DNA from: an uncultured Synergistales bacterium
GTDB lineage: Bacteria; Synergistota; Synergistia; Synergistales; Aminobacteriaceae
Assembly: GCA_937957815.1 (NCBI GenBank)
Contig: CALFXN010000400.1
Location: forward strand, 1 to 15,135
Length of the DNA: 15,135 nt
Direction of reading: 5' to 3'
In this document: one piece after another, positions 1 to 6,758 of the stretch
How the letters are laid out: every line of letters starts with the position of its first letter
Position numbering within the stretch: position 1 is the stretch's first letter
The notes under the pieces: generated by a model
The model's input: only the letters and a program-made list of their open reading frames with translations
Databases searched by the model: none
What the model was told of the DNA's origin: nothing
Position numbers and translations under genes: made by a program

Positions 1-10
1 AGGCGTTCCC

Positions 11-514
11 ATGGGGAAGAAAGTTCTGCGGTTTCTCGACAGATGGGAAGAATACGTCCTGTTCGTCGTAATGATCTTCATGCTTGTCACGCTTCTCGTT
101 CAGGTCGTGTGTCGTTACGTGTTTTCGTTCAGCTTTTCCTGGGCCGAACAGTCGGCCCGAATCGGTTTCGTCTGGCTGACGATGGTGGGCATCAGTCTCG
201 CGGCGAAGAAGGGAATCCACCTCAAGGTCGATATCCTCACGCAGGTCTGTCCTCCTTCCGTCGCCCGAACGATCGAAAAATTCTCGGACGTCTGCACGAT
301 GGCGTTCGGTGTCTATATGGGATGGCTCATCTTCAAGACAGTTCTGATGCAGGTCCGGCTTCATCAGGTTTTCGCGTCGATTCCATGGCTTCCGACGTGG
401 ACGATGTACGTCGCCGGAACGCTCGGGATGCTGGGGCTCACGTTCCGCACGATCCAGCGTCTCGTTCTCGCGTCGCGCGCGAAACGCGCCAGGGAAGGGA
501 GTGAGTCGGCATGA
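11..514 (+). CDS. dctQ: TRAP transporter small permease subunit (DctQ family)
   Basis: This 167-residue protein is the small membrane subunit of a tripartite ATP-independent periplasmic (TRAP) transporter, which drives uptake of carboxylates and related solutes with the sodium or proton gradient. Four hydrophobic helices are visible at about residues 15-37, 48-65, 92-112 and 128-148. The stretch FSWAEQSARIGFVWLTMVG is the family hallmark, a WAEE-like segment before the second helix, and is followed by KKGIHLKVD. The length is normal for DctQ. The stop codon overlaps the start of dctM (ATGA at 511-514), so the two are translationally coupled. The solute-binding subunit DctP is not in the window and may lie just to the left, so the substrate cannot be named. 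Only ten bases precede the start, so the promoter is not visible. Confidence 0.93.
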   Translation: MGKKVLRFLDRWEEYVLFVVMIFMLVTLLVQVVCRYVFSFSFSWAEQSARIGFVWLTMVGISLAAKKGIHLKVDILTQVCPPSVARTIEKFSDVCTMAFGVYMGWLIFKTVLMQVRLHQVFASIPWLPTWTMYVAGTLGMLGLTFRTIQRLVLASRAKRAREGSESA

Positions 515-1803
515 TTCCGCTTCTTCTCGTTTCCCTGCTCGTTCTTCTGCTTCTTTCGGTTCCCGTGGCGATCGCGATGGCGTCCGCGTGCGCGCTGGTC
601 TTCTGGGTATTCTATCCCGGGAGTCCGATGATCCAGCTGCTCGCGCAGGCGATGATCAGCACCGCCGATTCGTTTCCGCTCATGGCGATTCCGTTCTTCA
701 TGCTCGTCGGCACCCTGATGTCCCGTTCTGGACTCGCGGAGGAAATCATCAACGTCGGAGACGCCGTGACCGGAAGCATGCCGGGAGGACTCGGCGCGTC
801 GACGATCGTCGCGTGCATGATCTTCGCGGCGATTTCGGGCTCCGGGCCGGCCGTCGTCGCCGCGCTCGGCGTCATTCTCATTCCGGCGATGATTCAGCGG
901 GGGTACGATCCGGGGTACGCGGGATCGCTCGTCGCGGCCGGGGCCACGATAGGGCCCGTCATCCCGCCGAGCATTCCGATGATCATCTACAGCGTCATCG
1001 CCGGAACGTCTGTGGTCGGAATGTTCGCCGCCGGAGCCGTCCCGGGAATTCTCATGGGGCTCATCCTCATGCTCTTCAACTACTTCATCGCGAAAAAACG
1101 CGGATACCGGGGCAAGGAGCGCCGGGGCGGAGCGAAATGGGTCTTCGGCCAGTGCTGGAAGGCCAAATGGGCGCTCCTTCTCCCCTTTATCATCCTCGGC
1201 GGAATCTACGGCGGCGTCTTCACACCGACCGAAGCCGCGGTCGTCGGATGCTTCTACGCGCTCGTCGTCGGCCATTTCGTCTACCACCAGCTCTCGTTCG
1301 CGAAGCTGTTCGACGCGTGCGTCGAGGCCGGGGTTCTTTCGTGCCTGTCGATGTTCATCCTCGGCGGGGCGACGACGTTCGGCCGCCTCCTGACCATGGA
1401 GCAGATTCCGCAGATGCTCGCGGAAAGTATGCTCTCATTTACGAACAATCCGGTCATTCTCATGGCGCTTATCATGGGATTCCTGCTGATTACGGGAATG
1501 TTCATCGACACGACGTCCAACGTCGTGCTCTTCACGCCGCTCTTCCTTCCGATCGTGACGTCGGTCGGGTACAGCCCGATCCTCTTCGGCGTCGTCATGA
1601 CGATGAATCTCTGTCTCGGGATGATCACCCCGCCCGTCGGCGTCAACCTGTATGTCGCACAGGGAATCTCTCAGGCCCCGTTCGAAAAACTGATCCGGGA
1701 AGCGCTGCCGCTCATGGTCGCGCTCATGATCGCGATCGCGCTGACAATCGCTTTCCCGGAGCTCGCGCTGTTCCTTCCCAGACTCATGGGCCAGGCCGTC
1801 TGA
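511..1803 (+). CDS. dctM: TRAP transporter large permease subunit (DctM family)
   Basis: This 430-residue protein is the large membrane subunit that forms the transport channel of the TRAP system and works as a complex with the DctQ product. It is hydrophobic throughout, with about twelve membrane segments. Family motifs are present: PFFMLVGTLMSRSGLAEEI near residue 65, GGLGASTIVACMIFAAISGSGPA near residues 91-112, GATIGPVIPPSIPMIIYSV near 144-162, and MNLCLGMITPPVGVNLYVA near 366-384. The length matches the usual ~425-430 residues. The start is set by the ATGA overlap with dctQ and by a purine-rich ribosome binding site (GGGAAGGGAG) inside the end of dctQ. It ends 34 bp before a strong terminator, so it is the last gene of its operon. 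Confidence 0.95.
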   Translation: MIPLLLVSLLVLLLLSVPVAIAMASACALVFWVFYPGSPMIQLLAQAMISTADSFPLMAIPFFMLVGTLMSRSGLAEEIINVGDAVTGSMPGGLGASTIVACMIFAAISGSGPAVVAALGVILIPAMIQRGYDPGYAGSLVAAGATIGPVIPPSIPMIIYSVIAGTSVVGMFAAGAVPGILMGLILMLFNYFIAKKRGYRGKERRGGAKWVFGQCWKAKWALLLPFIILGGIYGGVFTPTEAAVVGCFYALVVGHFVYHQLSFAKLFDACVEAGVLSCLSMFILGGATTFGRLLTMEQIPQMLAESMLSFTNNPVILMALIMGFLLITGMFIDTTSNVVLFTPLFLPIVTSVGYSPILFGVVMTMNLCLGMITPPVGVNLYVAQGISQAPFEKLIREALPLMVALMIAIALTIAFPELALFLPRLMGQAV

Positions 1804-1837
1804 CGCTCCGGAACGGGATTCTGCGCCGGGTATCGTG

Positions 1838-1877
1838 GCGGGTTGCCGGAATATCCTTCCGGCGACCCGCTTTTTTT
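1838..1877 (+). terminator. Rho-independent terminator of the dctQM operon
   Basis: A 14-bp stem (GCGGGTTGCCGGAA at 1838-1851 pairs with TTCCGGCGACCCGC at 1857-1870, with one G-T wobble) closes a 5-base loop and is followed directly by seven T residues at 1871-1877. This is a textbook intrinsic terminator. It separates the TRAP genes from the downstream PLP enzyme. Confidence 0.93.
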
Positions 1878-1963
1878 ACGGAGCAATTCCGTTCAAGAAC
1901 TTCCTTCCGCCTCGACGTAGAATCTCTTCGAAAGAATATCTTCGGCAGGGGAGGGATCTGCGG

Positions 1964-2920
1964 ATGAAACCGGTACTGCGGAGCGTTCTGGAGGCGATCG
2001 GCGAGACGCCGCTCGTGGAACTCTCGCGGTTTGTCGCCGCGCGGAAGCTCGATGGGAGGATCCTCGCGAAGCTCGAGTATCTCAACCCGGGATTCAGCAA
2101 GAAAGACAGGATCGCGTTGCAGATCATCGACGACGCGGAGCGTTCGGGGGAACTCAAGCCGGGGCAGACCGTCGTCGAACTGACGAGCGGCAACACGGGA
2201 ACGGGGCTTTCGATCGTTTGCGGCGTGCGGGGGTACCCGTTCGTCGCCGTGATGTCGAAGGGGAATTCGATGGAGCGCGCCCGAATGATGGCGGCTCTCG
2301 GGGCCGAGGTGGTCCTCGTCGATCAGGCTCCGGGTTCGATGGTGGGGCAGGTGTCGGGCGACGACCTCGCGCTCGTCGAGCTGCGCGCGCAGGAGCTCGT
2401 CCGCGAACGGAACGCGTTCCGCGCCGATCAGTTCCGCAACCGGGGAAACATCCGGGCGCACGAGCTTCATACGGGCGAGGAGATCTGGGAGCAGTCGGGC
2501 GGAACCGTCGACGCGTTCGCTGATTTCGCGGGGACGGCCGGATCGTTCGTTGGATGCGCGAACGCGCTGCGCCGTCATCGTCCGGGAATGCCGTGCTGGC
2601 TCGTGGAGCCCGAGGGGGCTCCCTACCTCGCCGCGGGCCGCGTCTCGAACCCGAACCATCGTATCCAGGGAGGCGGCTATTCGATGGATCTCCCGTTCCT
2701 CGACGGCCGCGAGGTGACGGGGTTCCTGACGGTTTCCGACGAAGAGGCGATGCGGACGGCGCGGGATCTCGCGAGACTCGAGGGGATCTTCGGAGGATTC
2801 TCTGGCGGCGCGAACGTTGCGGCCGCGGCGAGGCTCCTCGAGGGACCGGCCCGGGGAAAGACCGTCGCGGTGCTGATCTGCGACTCCGGCCTCAAGTACA
2901 TGAGCACGGACCTGTACTGA
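1964..2920 (+). CDS. Cysteine synthase-like PLP-dependent enzyme (fold type II)
   Basis: This 318-residue protein belongs to the cysteine synthase / cystathionine beta-synthase family (beta family of PLP enzymes). The PLP-binding lysine is probably K47 in NPGFSKKDR, and the substrate loop TSGNTG is at 74-79. The phosphate loop reads GTAGSFVG at 190-197 where CysK usually has GTGGT. The stretch GGFSGGANVAAA lies at 277-288, and the C-terminal DSGLKYMSTDLY resembles the GERYLST ending of CysK. The start at 1964 is chosen because AGGGGAGGGA at 1947-1956 gives an ideal ribosome binding site; a frame reaching upstream to 1835 would run through the dctM terminator. The enzyme may make cysteine or act catabolically on cysteine, serine or a related amino acid. 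The changed motifs leave the substrate open. It is monocistronic, bounded by a terminator upstream and an inverted repeat downstream. Confidence 0.85.
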   Translation: MKPVLRSVLEAIGETPLVELSRFVAARKLDGRILAKLEYLNPGFSKKDRIALQIIDDAERSGELKPGQTVVELTSGNTGTGLSIVCGVRGYPFVAVMSKGNSMERARMMAALGAEVVLVDQAPGSMVGQVSGDDLALVELRAQELVRERNAFRADQFRNRGNIRAHELHTGEEIWEQSGGTVDAFADFAGTAGSFVGCANALRRHRPGMPCWLVEPEGAPYLAAGRVSNPNHRIQGGGYSMDLPFLDGREVTGFLTVSDEEAMRTARDLARLEGIFGGFSGGANVAAAARLLEGPARGKTVAVLICDSGLKYMSTDLY

Positions 2921-2930
2921 TCGCGATATG

Positions 2931-2971
2931 CTCCGGGGGATCCGTCGGTAGGGAGAACGGATCCCCCGGAG
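2931..2971. terminator. 15-bp perfect inverted repeat between convergent genes
   Basis: CTCCGGGGGATCCGT at 2931-2945 pairs perfectly with ACGGATCCCCCGGAG at 2957-2971 across an 11-base loop. It lies between two genes that end towards each other, at 2920 and 2996, so it probably stops or protects transcripts from both sides. There is no T run on either strand, so it is not a classical intrinsic terminator; 3' end stabilisation is as likely. Confidence 0.65.
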
Positions 2972-2995
2972 CGGCAAAAGCGCGCGGGATGAATC

Positions 2996-3403
2996 CTATC
3001 GGTCTTCTTCTTCCTGCTGCGCGAGCTGGCCGAGGACGGAGAGCGTGGATATTCCGTTGTCCGTCGTATTCGCCTTGATATCGTTCTCCGTCAGTGCCTG
3101 GAGGAGCTTGTCCGCGGCGGTTTCAACCTTCGAGCCGCACTTGCCGCAGACGATGGCGTTCGCTTCGAGCGTTGCGCCGCAGTTCGCGCACGTGCTCGTC
3201 GCCCCGTCGGAAACACTCCCCGTTCCGCCCGATGCCTGGGTCGCGGCCGTGTTCGCCGTTTTCGACGAACCGGACGATGAAGACGACCCCGCGGCGGCTT
3301 CCTGCTCCGTCGACGTCTTCGTTTTCTCCTCTGTCTCCGAGGTGATCCGGAGCGTGTATTTCGAGTTCGCCTGACTTGAGAGTCCCTGAATCTCCATCGT
3401 CAT
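2996..3403 (-). CDS. Small zinc-ribbon protein of unknown function
   Basis: I do not recognise this 135-residue protein beyond its zinc ribbon. Two CxxC pairs (C72/C75 and C86/C89, within CANCGATLEANAIVCGKCG) would bind one zinc ion. The N-terminal 70 residues are rich in Ser, Thr, Ala and Gly and look disordered, with a run of serines near 40-47. The C-terminal 45 residues (ADKLLQALTENDIKANTTDNG and after) could form a short helix and end in an acidic EEEDR tail. There is no signal peptide or membrane segment, so it is probably cytoplasmic. The start at 3403 is preferred over a second ATG two codons in, because AAGGGAGG lies 8 bases upstream of it. It sits 31 bp behind the gene at 3435-3932 and is probably co-transcribed with it. 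A role in protein or nucleic acid binding would be a guess. Confidence 0.78.
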   Translation of the reverse strand: MTMEIQGLSSQANSKYTLRITSETEEKTKTSTEQEAAAGSSSSSGSSKTANTAATQASGGTGSVSDGATSTCANCGATLEANAIVCGKCGSKVETAADKLLQALTENDIKANTTDNGISTLSVLGQLAQQEEEDR

Positions 3404-3434
3404 CGTCGGTGCCTCCCTTATGATATGTGAGTTT

Positions 3435-3932
3435 CTACGCGCCGAGCGCCTCGTCGATTCTGCTCGTGAGGCTCGCCAGGAGCGCCCCGATCGACGATCC
3501 TCCGTTCAGGTCCTCCGGGGGTTCCGGCGGCATCTGTCCGTTTTTCGGCCCGTACGTTCCGTTCGCGGAGACGGCGAAGTCGTCGTTCTCCTCGGGCGCT
3601 TTCGGCTGGAGCGCGGAAAGGTCTCCGGTTTTTGCGGCCGTCTCGAGATCGTCCGCGAGATTGCCGAGCATCTTCGCGTCCATGCCGGTGGCCGTTTTCG
3701 CCTTCTCGCGGACGTCGTTCGCGAGTTCGGAGACGGTGCTCTTGAAAAGTTCCGGGTCCTTTTCCTGCAACTCCCTGAGTTTGTTCAGAAGTTCGGCGAA
3801 CCGGGAGATCCCAACTTTGTCCCGTTCTCCGTCCGATACCTCTTCGCCGCCCTGCGTCGTTTGCGCGGTGACGTTTCCGACCTGCGATGTCTGTACGGTG
3901 TTCATCGTCGTCGCCATTTCGGAAATACGCAT
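3435..3932 (-). CDS. Hypothetical helical protein, first gene of a two-gene unit
   Basis: I cannot assign a function to this 165-residue protein. It has a Thr/Gln-rich N-terminus (1-35), an amphipathic helical core (about 42-110, with FAELLNKLRELQEKDPELFK and LADDLETAAKTGDLSAL), a Pro/Gly/Asn linker (110-145, including MPPEPPEDLNGG) and a short C-terminal helix (SSIGALLASLTSRIDEALGA). There are no cysteines, signal peptide or membrane segments. The start at 3932 has a strong AAGGAGGG ribbon site at 3939-3946 on the complementary strand, 6 bases away, so the gene is probably well translated. The pattern of a DPELFK-type helix followed by a GDLSAL turn is one I associate with uncharacterised bacterial proteins, but I cannot name a family. 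It precedes the zinc-ribbon gene and diverges from the cpxR-like gene. Confidence 0.75.
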   Translation of the reverse strand: MRISEMATTMNTVQTSQVGNVTAQTTQGGEEVSDGERDKVGISRFAELLNKLRELQEKDPELFKSTVSELANDVREKAKTATGMDAKMLGNLADDLETAAKTGDLSALQPKAPEENDDFAVSANGTYGPKNGQMPPEPPEDLNGGSSIGALLASLTSRIDEALGA

Positions 3933-4068
3933 GTCCGTCCCTCCTTATTCCTATGATACGCCTGATGCCGGATTTCGTGCGCCTTTTCCCGTTTCGTTCC
4001 GGTCCCTCCTTTCGGGAAGACGGCACGGGGGCTCTTGTTGCGTTTTCGGTAAGGAGTGGTCAGGGGTT

Positions 4069-4105
4069 CGTCAAGGATACGCCTGCCGGAACAAAGAAAT
4101 GTCAA
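4069..4105 (-). promoter_or_regulatory. Possible promoter region for the small-protein pair
   Basis: On the minus strand TTGACA (4105-4100) is a perfect -35 hexamer, and the nearest -10-like hexamer TATCCT (4079-4074) follows at 20 bp, which is longer than ideal. A second -35-like TTGACG lies at 4074-4069 with no good -10 box. The leader to the ATG at 3932 would be about 140 bases. This is the only candidate seen for the 3932-2996 transcript. Confidence 0.3.
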
Positions 4106-4140
4106 GAAACGGAAAGCCGTGCGTCCGGCGTTCGCGCTCT

Positions 4141-4149
4141 TGCTATACT
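4141..4149 (+). promoter_or_regulatory. Extended -10 promoter for the two-component operon
   Basis: TGCTATACT at 4141-4149 is an extended -10 element (TG, one base, then TATACT with five of six consensus positions). No convincing -35 hexamer lies at 17 bp, as expected for extended -10 promoters. Transcription would start about 40 bases before the ATG at 4197. The 264-bp spacer 3933-4196 otherwise holds only the divergent promoter candidates and a 10-base direct repeat. Confidence 0.55.
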
Positions 4150-4196
4150 TCATGGAAAATGACTCCATCGAACGGCAACGGAGAGGAGAACGAGCG

Positions 4197-4913
4197 ATGC
4201 GGCGGATTCTCGCGATCGACGACGATGTGGAGCTGTGCGACCTGCTGTCGGCATTCTTTTCGGGCGAGGGGTTTGAATTCCATGCGGTTCACGACGGACT
4301 TTCCGGCATCCGCGAAACCCTGTCGGGAAACTACGACGCGGTGATCCTCGACGTCATGTTGCCCGGGTGCAACGGTTTCGAGGCCTTGCGCGAGATCCGG
4401 AGCAAGAGCAGGGTCCCCGTTCTCATGCTGACGGCGAAGGGGGAGCACGTCGACCGGATCGTCGGACTCGAGATGGGGGCCGATGACTACGTTCCGAAGC
4501 CGTTCAACACCCGGGAGCTCGCGGCGCGCATCCGCGCCGTCCTGCGCAGGACGGAGACGGGGTGCGGCGATGCGGGAACCGTCGAGATCGGAGACCTCGT
4601 CCTCGATACGAAATCGCGTTCCGTGACGATCGCCGGAAAGGCGACTGACCTGACGGGAACCGAGTTCCGGATGCTCGAGCTTCTCATGGCCTCGGCGGGA
4701 GAACTTCTCTCGCTCGACAGGATTTCGCGGGAGGTTCTCGGGCGCAGGCATTCTCCGTTCGACCGGAGCATCGGCGTCCACATCAGCAATATCCGTCGCA
4801 AGATCGGGACCTATCCGGACGAGTCGGAACGGATTCGGAACGTTCGCGGCGAAGGATACGTCTTCGTGTTTCCGGACAGATCCGAGGGCGGGAGGGAGAA
4901 GGAGCAGGTATGA
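4197..4913 (+). CDS. OmpR/CpxR-type response regulator
   Basis: This 238-residue DNA-binding response regulator has a receiver domain (1-115) and a winged-helix output domain (about 130-232). The acidic pocket is D8-D10, the phosphoacceptor is D52 in ILDVMLPG, and the switch residues are T79 and K101 (in KPF). The wording closely follows enterobacterial CpxR, with LDVMLPGCNG, ADDYVPKPFNTRELAARIRAVLRR, LTGTEF, and SPFDRSIGVHISNIRRKIG before the wing RNVRGEGYVF. The start at 4197 is chosen for the GGAGAGGAG site at 4180-4188 and because the receiver begins there; a frame reaching 4056 adds 47 unrelated residues. The stop overlaps the kinase start (ATGA at 4910-4913). It probably answers to envelope stress, by analogy to CpxR, but target genes cannot be read here. 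Confidence 0.93.
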   Translation: MRRILAIDDDVELCDLLSAFFSGEGFEFHAVHDGLSGIRETLSGNYDAVILDVMLPGCNGFEALREIRSKSRVPVLMLTAKGEHVDRIVGLEMGADDYVPKPFNTRELAARIRAVLRRTETGCGDAGTVEIGDLVLDTKSRSVTIAGKATDLTGTEFRMLELLMASAGELLSLDRISREVLGRRHSPFDRSIGVHISNIRRKIGTYPDESERIRNVRGEGYVFVFPDRSEGGREKEQV

Positions 4914-6244
4914 GGAGGCTTTCGCTCTTCTGGAAGGTCTACTTCGGTTTCCTTCTCGCCCTGTTCCTTCCCCTCGCGATCAACGAGGTCATCTTCACGC
5001 TCGACAAGGGCCGTCACGAATTCAATCCCCGCCACAACATCGACAGATTCGTCGGATGGACGGCCTCCTCGCTCGCGAAGGAAGCCGCGGAACTTCTCGA
5101 GCTCGGCCGTGCGGACGAACTCGCGGTGCGTCTCGCAAAGGCGGGCGCGGAGAGCGGGGCCGAGTTCTCCGTGCGCTGCGCGGAAGGCGGCACCAGGCCC
5201 GTCGCCCCGGAGGCGCCGCCTCCCCGGGGCGACGTCGTTTCCGTCGCGGTCCCGTTCGCCGTTTCGGGCGACATCTACGAACTCTCGGCGTTCTTTTCGG
5301 TCTTTCGCGGAAAGCCCCCCCTTCCGCCGCGCAATCCGCTGATGTTTCTGATCCCCATGGGAGTCGGGGCGATATTGTGCTTCGTTCTCGTACGGCATAT
5401 CGTCGCTCCGATACTGGAGCTCCGCGGCGCCACGATGCGCCTCGGACGCGGCGAACTCGCCGCGCGGGTAGGAAATTCGGTGACGGCCAGGGGCGACGAG
5501 ATCGCCGACCTCGGGATGGCTTTCGACGCGATGGCCGAACGCATCGAGGATCTGATCGTTTCGCAGCGGCGGCTCATGGGCGACATATCGCACGAACTCC
5601 GTTCCCCGCTCCAGCGTCTCGACGTGGCGCTGACGCTCGCGCGAAAGGAGATATCGTCCGATGCGGGCGGTTTTCTCGACCGTGCCGGGCGCGAGGCGGA
5701 ACGCGTGAGCGACATGGTCGGCCAGATTCTCAAGCTCTCGGAGGCCGAACTCTGCCCTCCCGACATGCTTCACGGCGTGGTGGACGTTCCGGTGCTGCTG
5801 ACCGAAGTCGCCGAGGACGCCCGGTTCGAGGGGTGCAGCGACGACAAGGGAATCCGGCTCGGGGATATGCCGGGCGACCTCGAAATCCGGGGCGACGACC
5901 ACCTCCTCAGGAGCGCGGTCGAGAACGTCGTCCGCAACGCGCTGCGCGTCACGCCGTCCGGGACGTCGGTCGACGTCGGAGCGGAACGGAGGGGTGAGGA
6001 GATCGTCATCTCCATCAGGGATTACGGTTCCGGATTGCCGGAGAAGGAGCTCTCGAGGATCTTCCGTCCGTTCTACCGCATCGACGCCGCGCGCGACCGG
6101 GAGAGCGGCGGAGTCGGGCTCGGCCTCGCGATCGCGGAGCGGGCCGTCCGCTGCCACGGAGGAACGGTCGTCGCGCGGAACGCGGCCCCGGGCCTTCTCG
6201 TCGAGATCACGCTGCCCGACGGGAACGCGGCCGGAGGGATATAA
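4910..6244 (+). CDS. CpxA-like sensor histidine kinase
   Basis: This 444-residue membrane sensor kinase is the partner of the adjacent response regulator. Helix 1 spans about residues 8-29, the periplasmic sensor region 30-142, and helix 2 144-163. A HAMP linker (164-218) follows, then the H-box DISHELRSPLQRL with the phosphorylated H228. The catalytic domain shows the N-box (HLLRSAVENVVRNALR, N339 and N343), the G1 box DYGSG (371-375), the F-box FRPFYR (385-390) and the G2 box GGVGLGLAI (400-408), so all motifs needed for activity are intact. The periplasmic part is proline-rich near 98-106 and 135-143. H-box and HAMP resemble CpxA. The start is fixed by the ATGA overlap with the regulator gene. 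The stop TAA lies within a TATAAT hexamer that may serve the next frame. Confidence 0.92.
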   Translation: MRRLSLFWKVYFGFLLALFLPLAINEVIFTLDKGRHEFNPRHNIDRFVGWTASSLAKEAAELLELGRADELAVRLAKAGAESGAEFSVRCAEGGTRPVAPEAPPPRGDVVSVAVPFAVSGDIYELSAFFSVFRGKPPLPPRNPLMFLIPMGVGAILCFVLVRHIVAPILELRGATMRLGRGELAARVGNSVTARGDEIADLGMAFDAMAERIEDLIVSQRRLMGDISHELRSPLQRLDVALTLARKEISSDAGGFLDRAGREAERVSDMVGQILKLSEAELCPPDMLHGVVDVPVLLTEVAEDARFEGCSDDKGIRLGDMPGDLEIRGDDHLLRSAVENVVRNALRVTPSGTSVDVGAERRGEEIVISIRDYGSGLPEKELSRIFRPFYRIDAARDRESGGVGLGLAIAERAVRCHGGTVVARNAAPGLLVEITLPDGNAAGGI

Positions 6245-6245
6245 T
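6240..6245 (+). promoter_or_regulatory. Possible -10 box ahead of the archease/RtcB remnant
   Basis: A consensus TATAAT at 6240-6245 overlaps the stop codon of the kinase and lies 30 bases before the ATG at 6276. The best -35 match is CCGACG at 18 bp (three of six), so this is weak on its own. The downstream frame also has a good GGAGGGA ribosome binding site at 6264-6270. Confidence 0.35.
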
Positions 6246-6275
6246 CGACACACGTTCCATCGTGGAGGGAGTGTC

Positions 6276-6746
6276 ATGCCGTGGCGGCATCTGGAACATC
6301 CGGCGGACGTTCGGCTCGAGATCGCGGCGGAAAGCCCCGAGGCGCTCGTCGGCGAGTGCTCCCTGGCGTTCTACGACGTCGCGCTCGGCCGACCGCGAAC
6401 CGGTTTCGTCCCGCCGCGGCAGCCCGTCGTCATTCCCGGGAGCATGGGAACCGCGAGCTACGTTCTCGCCGCGGACAGGGGCGCGACCGAATGCTTCTGC
6501 TCGACGTGCCACGGCGCGGGCCGCCGCATGAGCCGCGGCGCGGCGCTGAGGGCTTCGGACCCGGAGGCCCTGATGCGGCGTATGGAGGATCGCGGGATTC
6601 TGGTCCGGACCGACAACCTGCGGACGCTCGGCGAGGAGGCCCCCGAAGCGTACAAGAACGTCGATCGCGTCGTCGATGTCGTCGAACGGGCGGGACTCTG
6701 CCGGAAGGTCGCACGCCTCCGGCCCCTCGGAGTCATCAAGTGGTAG
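6276..6746 (+). pseudogene. In-frame archease N-terminus / RtcB C-terminus chimera
   Basis: This open 156-codon frame joins pieces of two genes. Residues 1 to about 40 (WRHLEHPADVRLEI, then EALVGECSLAFYDV) match the N-terminus of archease, the RtcB activator of about 140 residues. From about residue 49 to the end it is the C-terminus of RtcB, the GTP-dependent RNA 3'-phosphate ligase of about 480 residues: QPVVIPGSMGTASYVL, STCHGAGRRMSR with H79 at the place of the guanylylated histidine, EEAPEAYKNVDRVVDVV and KVARLRPLGVIK. The metal-binding cysteine and histidines of RtcB and the C-terminal half of archease are missing, so neither activity is expected. The final residue is Trp where RtcB normally ends in Gly. 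A single deletion of roughly 1.4 kb across an archease-rtcB pair explains it best. The start has a GGAGGGA site 5 bases upstream, so it may still be translated. Confidence 0.82.
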
Positions 6747-6758
6747 GGCAAAGAGCGC

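Noticed and set aside
1835..1963. An upstream start for the PLP enzyme at 1835.
   Set aside because: The extra 43 residues would be encoded by the terminator hairpin of dctM, and the ATG at 1964 has a strong ribosome binding site and fits the family N-terminus.
364..1967. Long reading frames antisense to or out of phase with dctQM (364-1287 minus and 501-1967 plus).
   Set aside because: They are rich in Arg, Gly and Asp and have no family motifs, as expected for shadow frames in GC-rich DNA; dctQ and dctM match their families throughout.
4056..4196. An upstream start for the response regulator at 4056.
   Set aside because: The added 47 residues match no receiver domain, have no good ribosome site, and would place the extended -10 promoter inside the gene.
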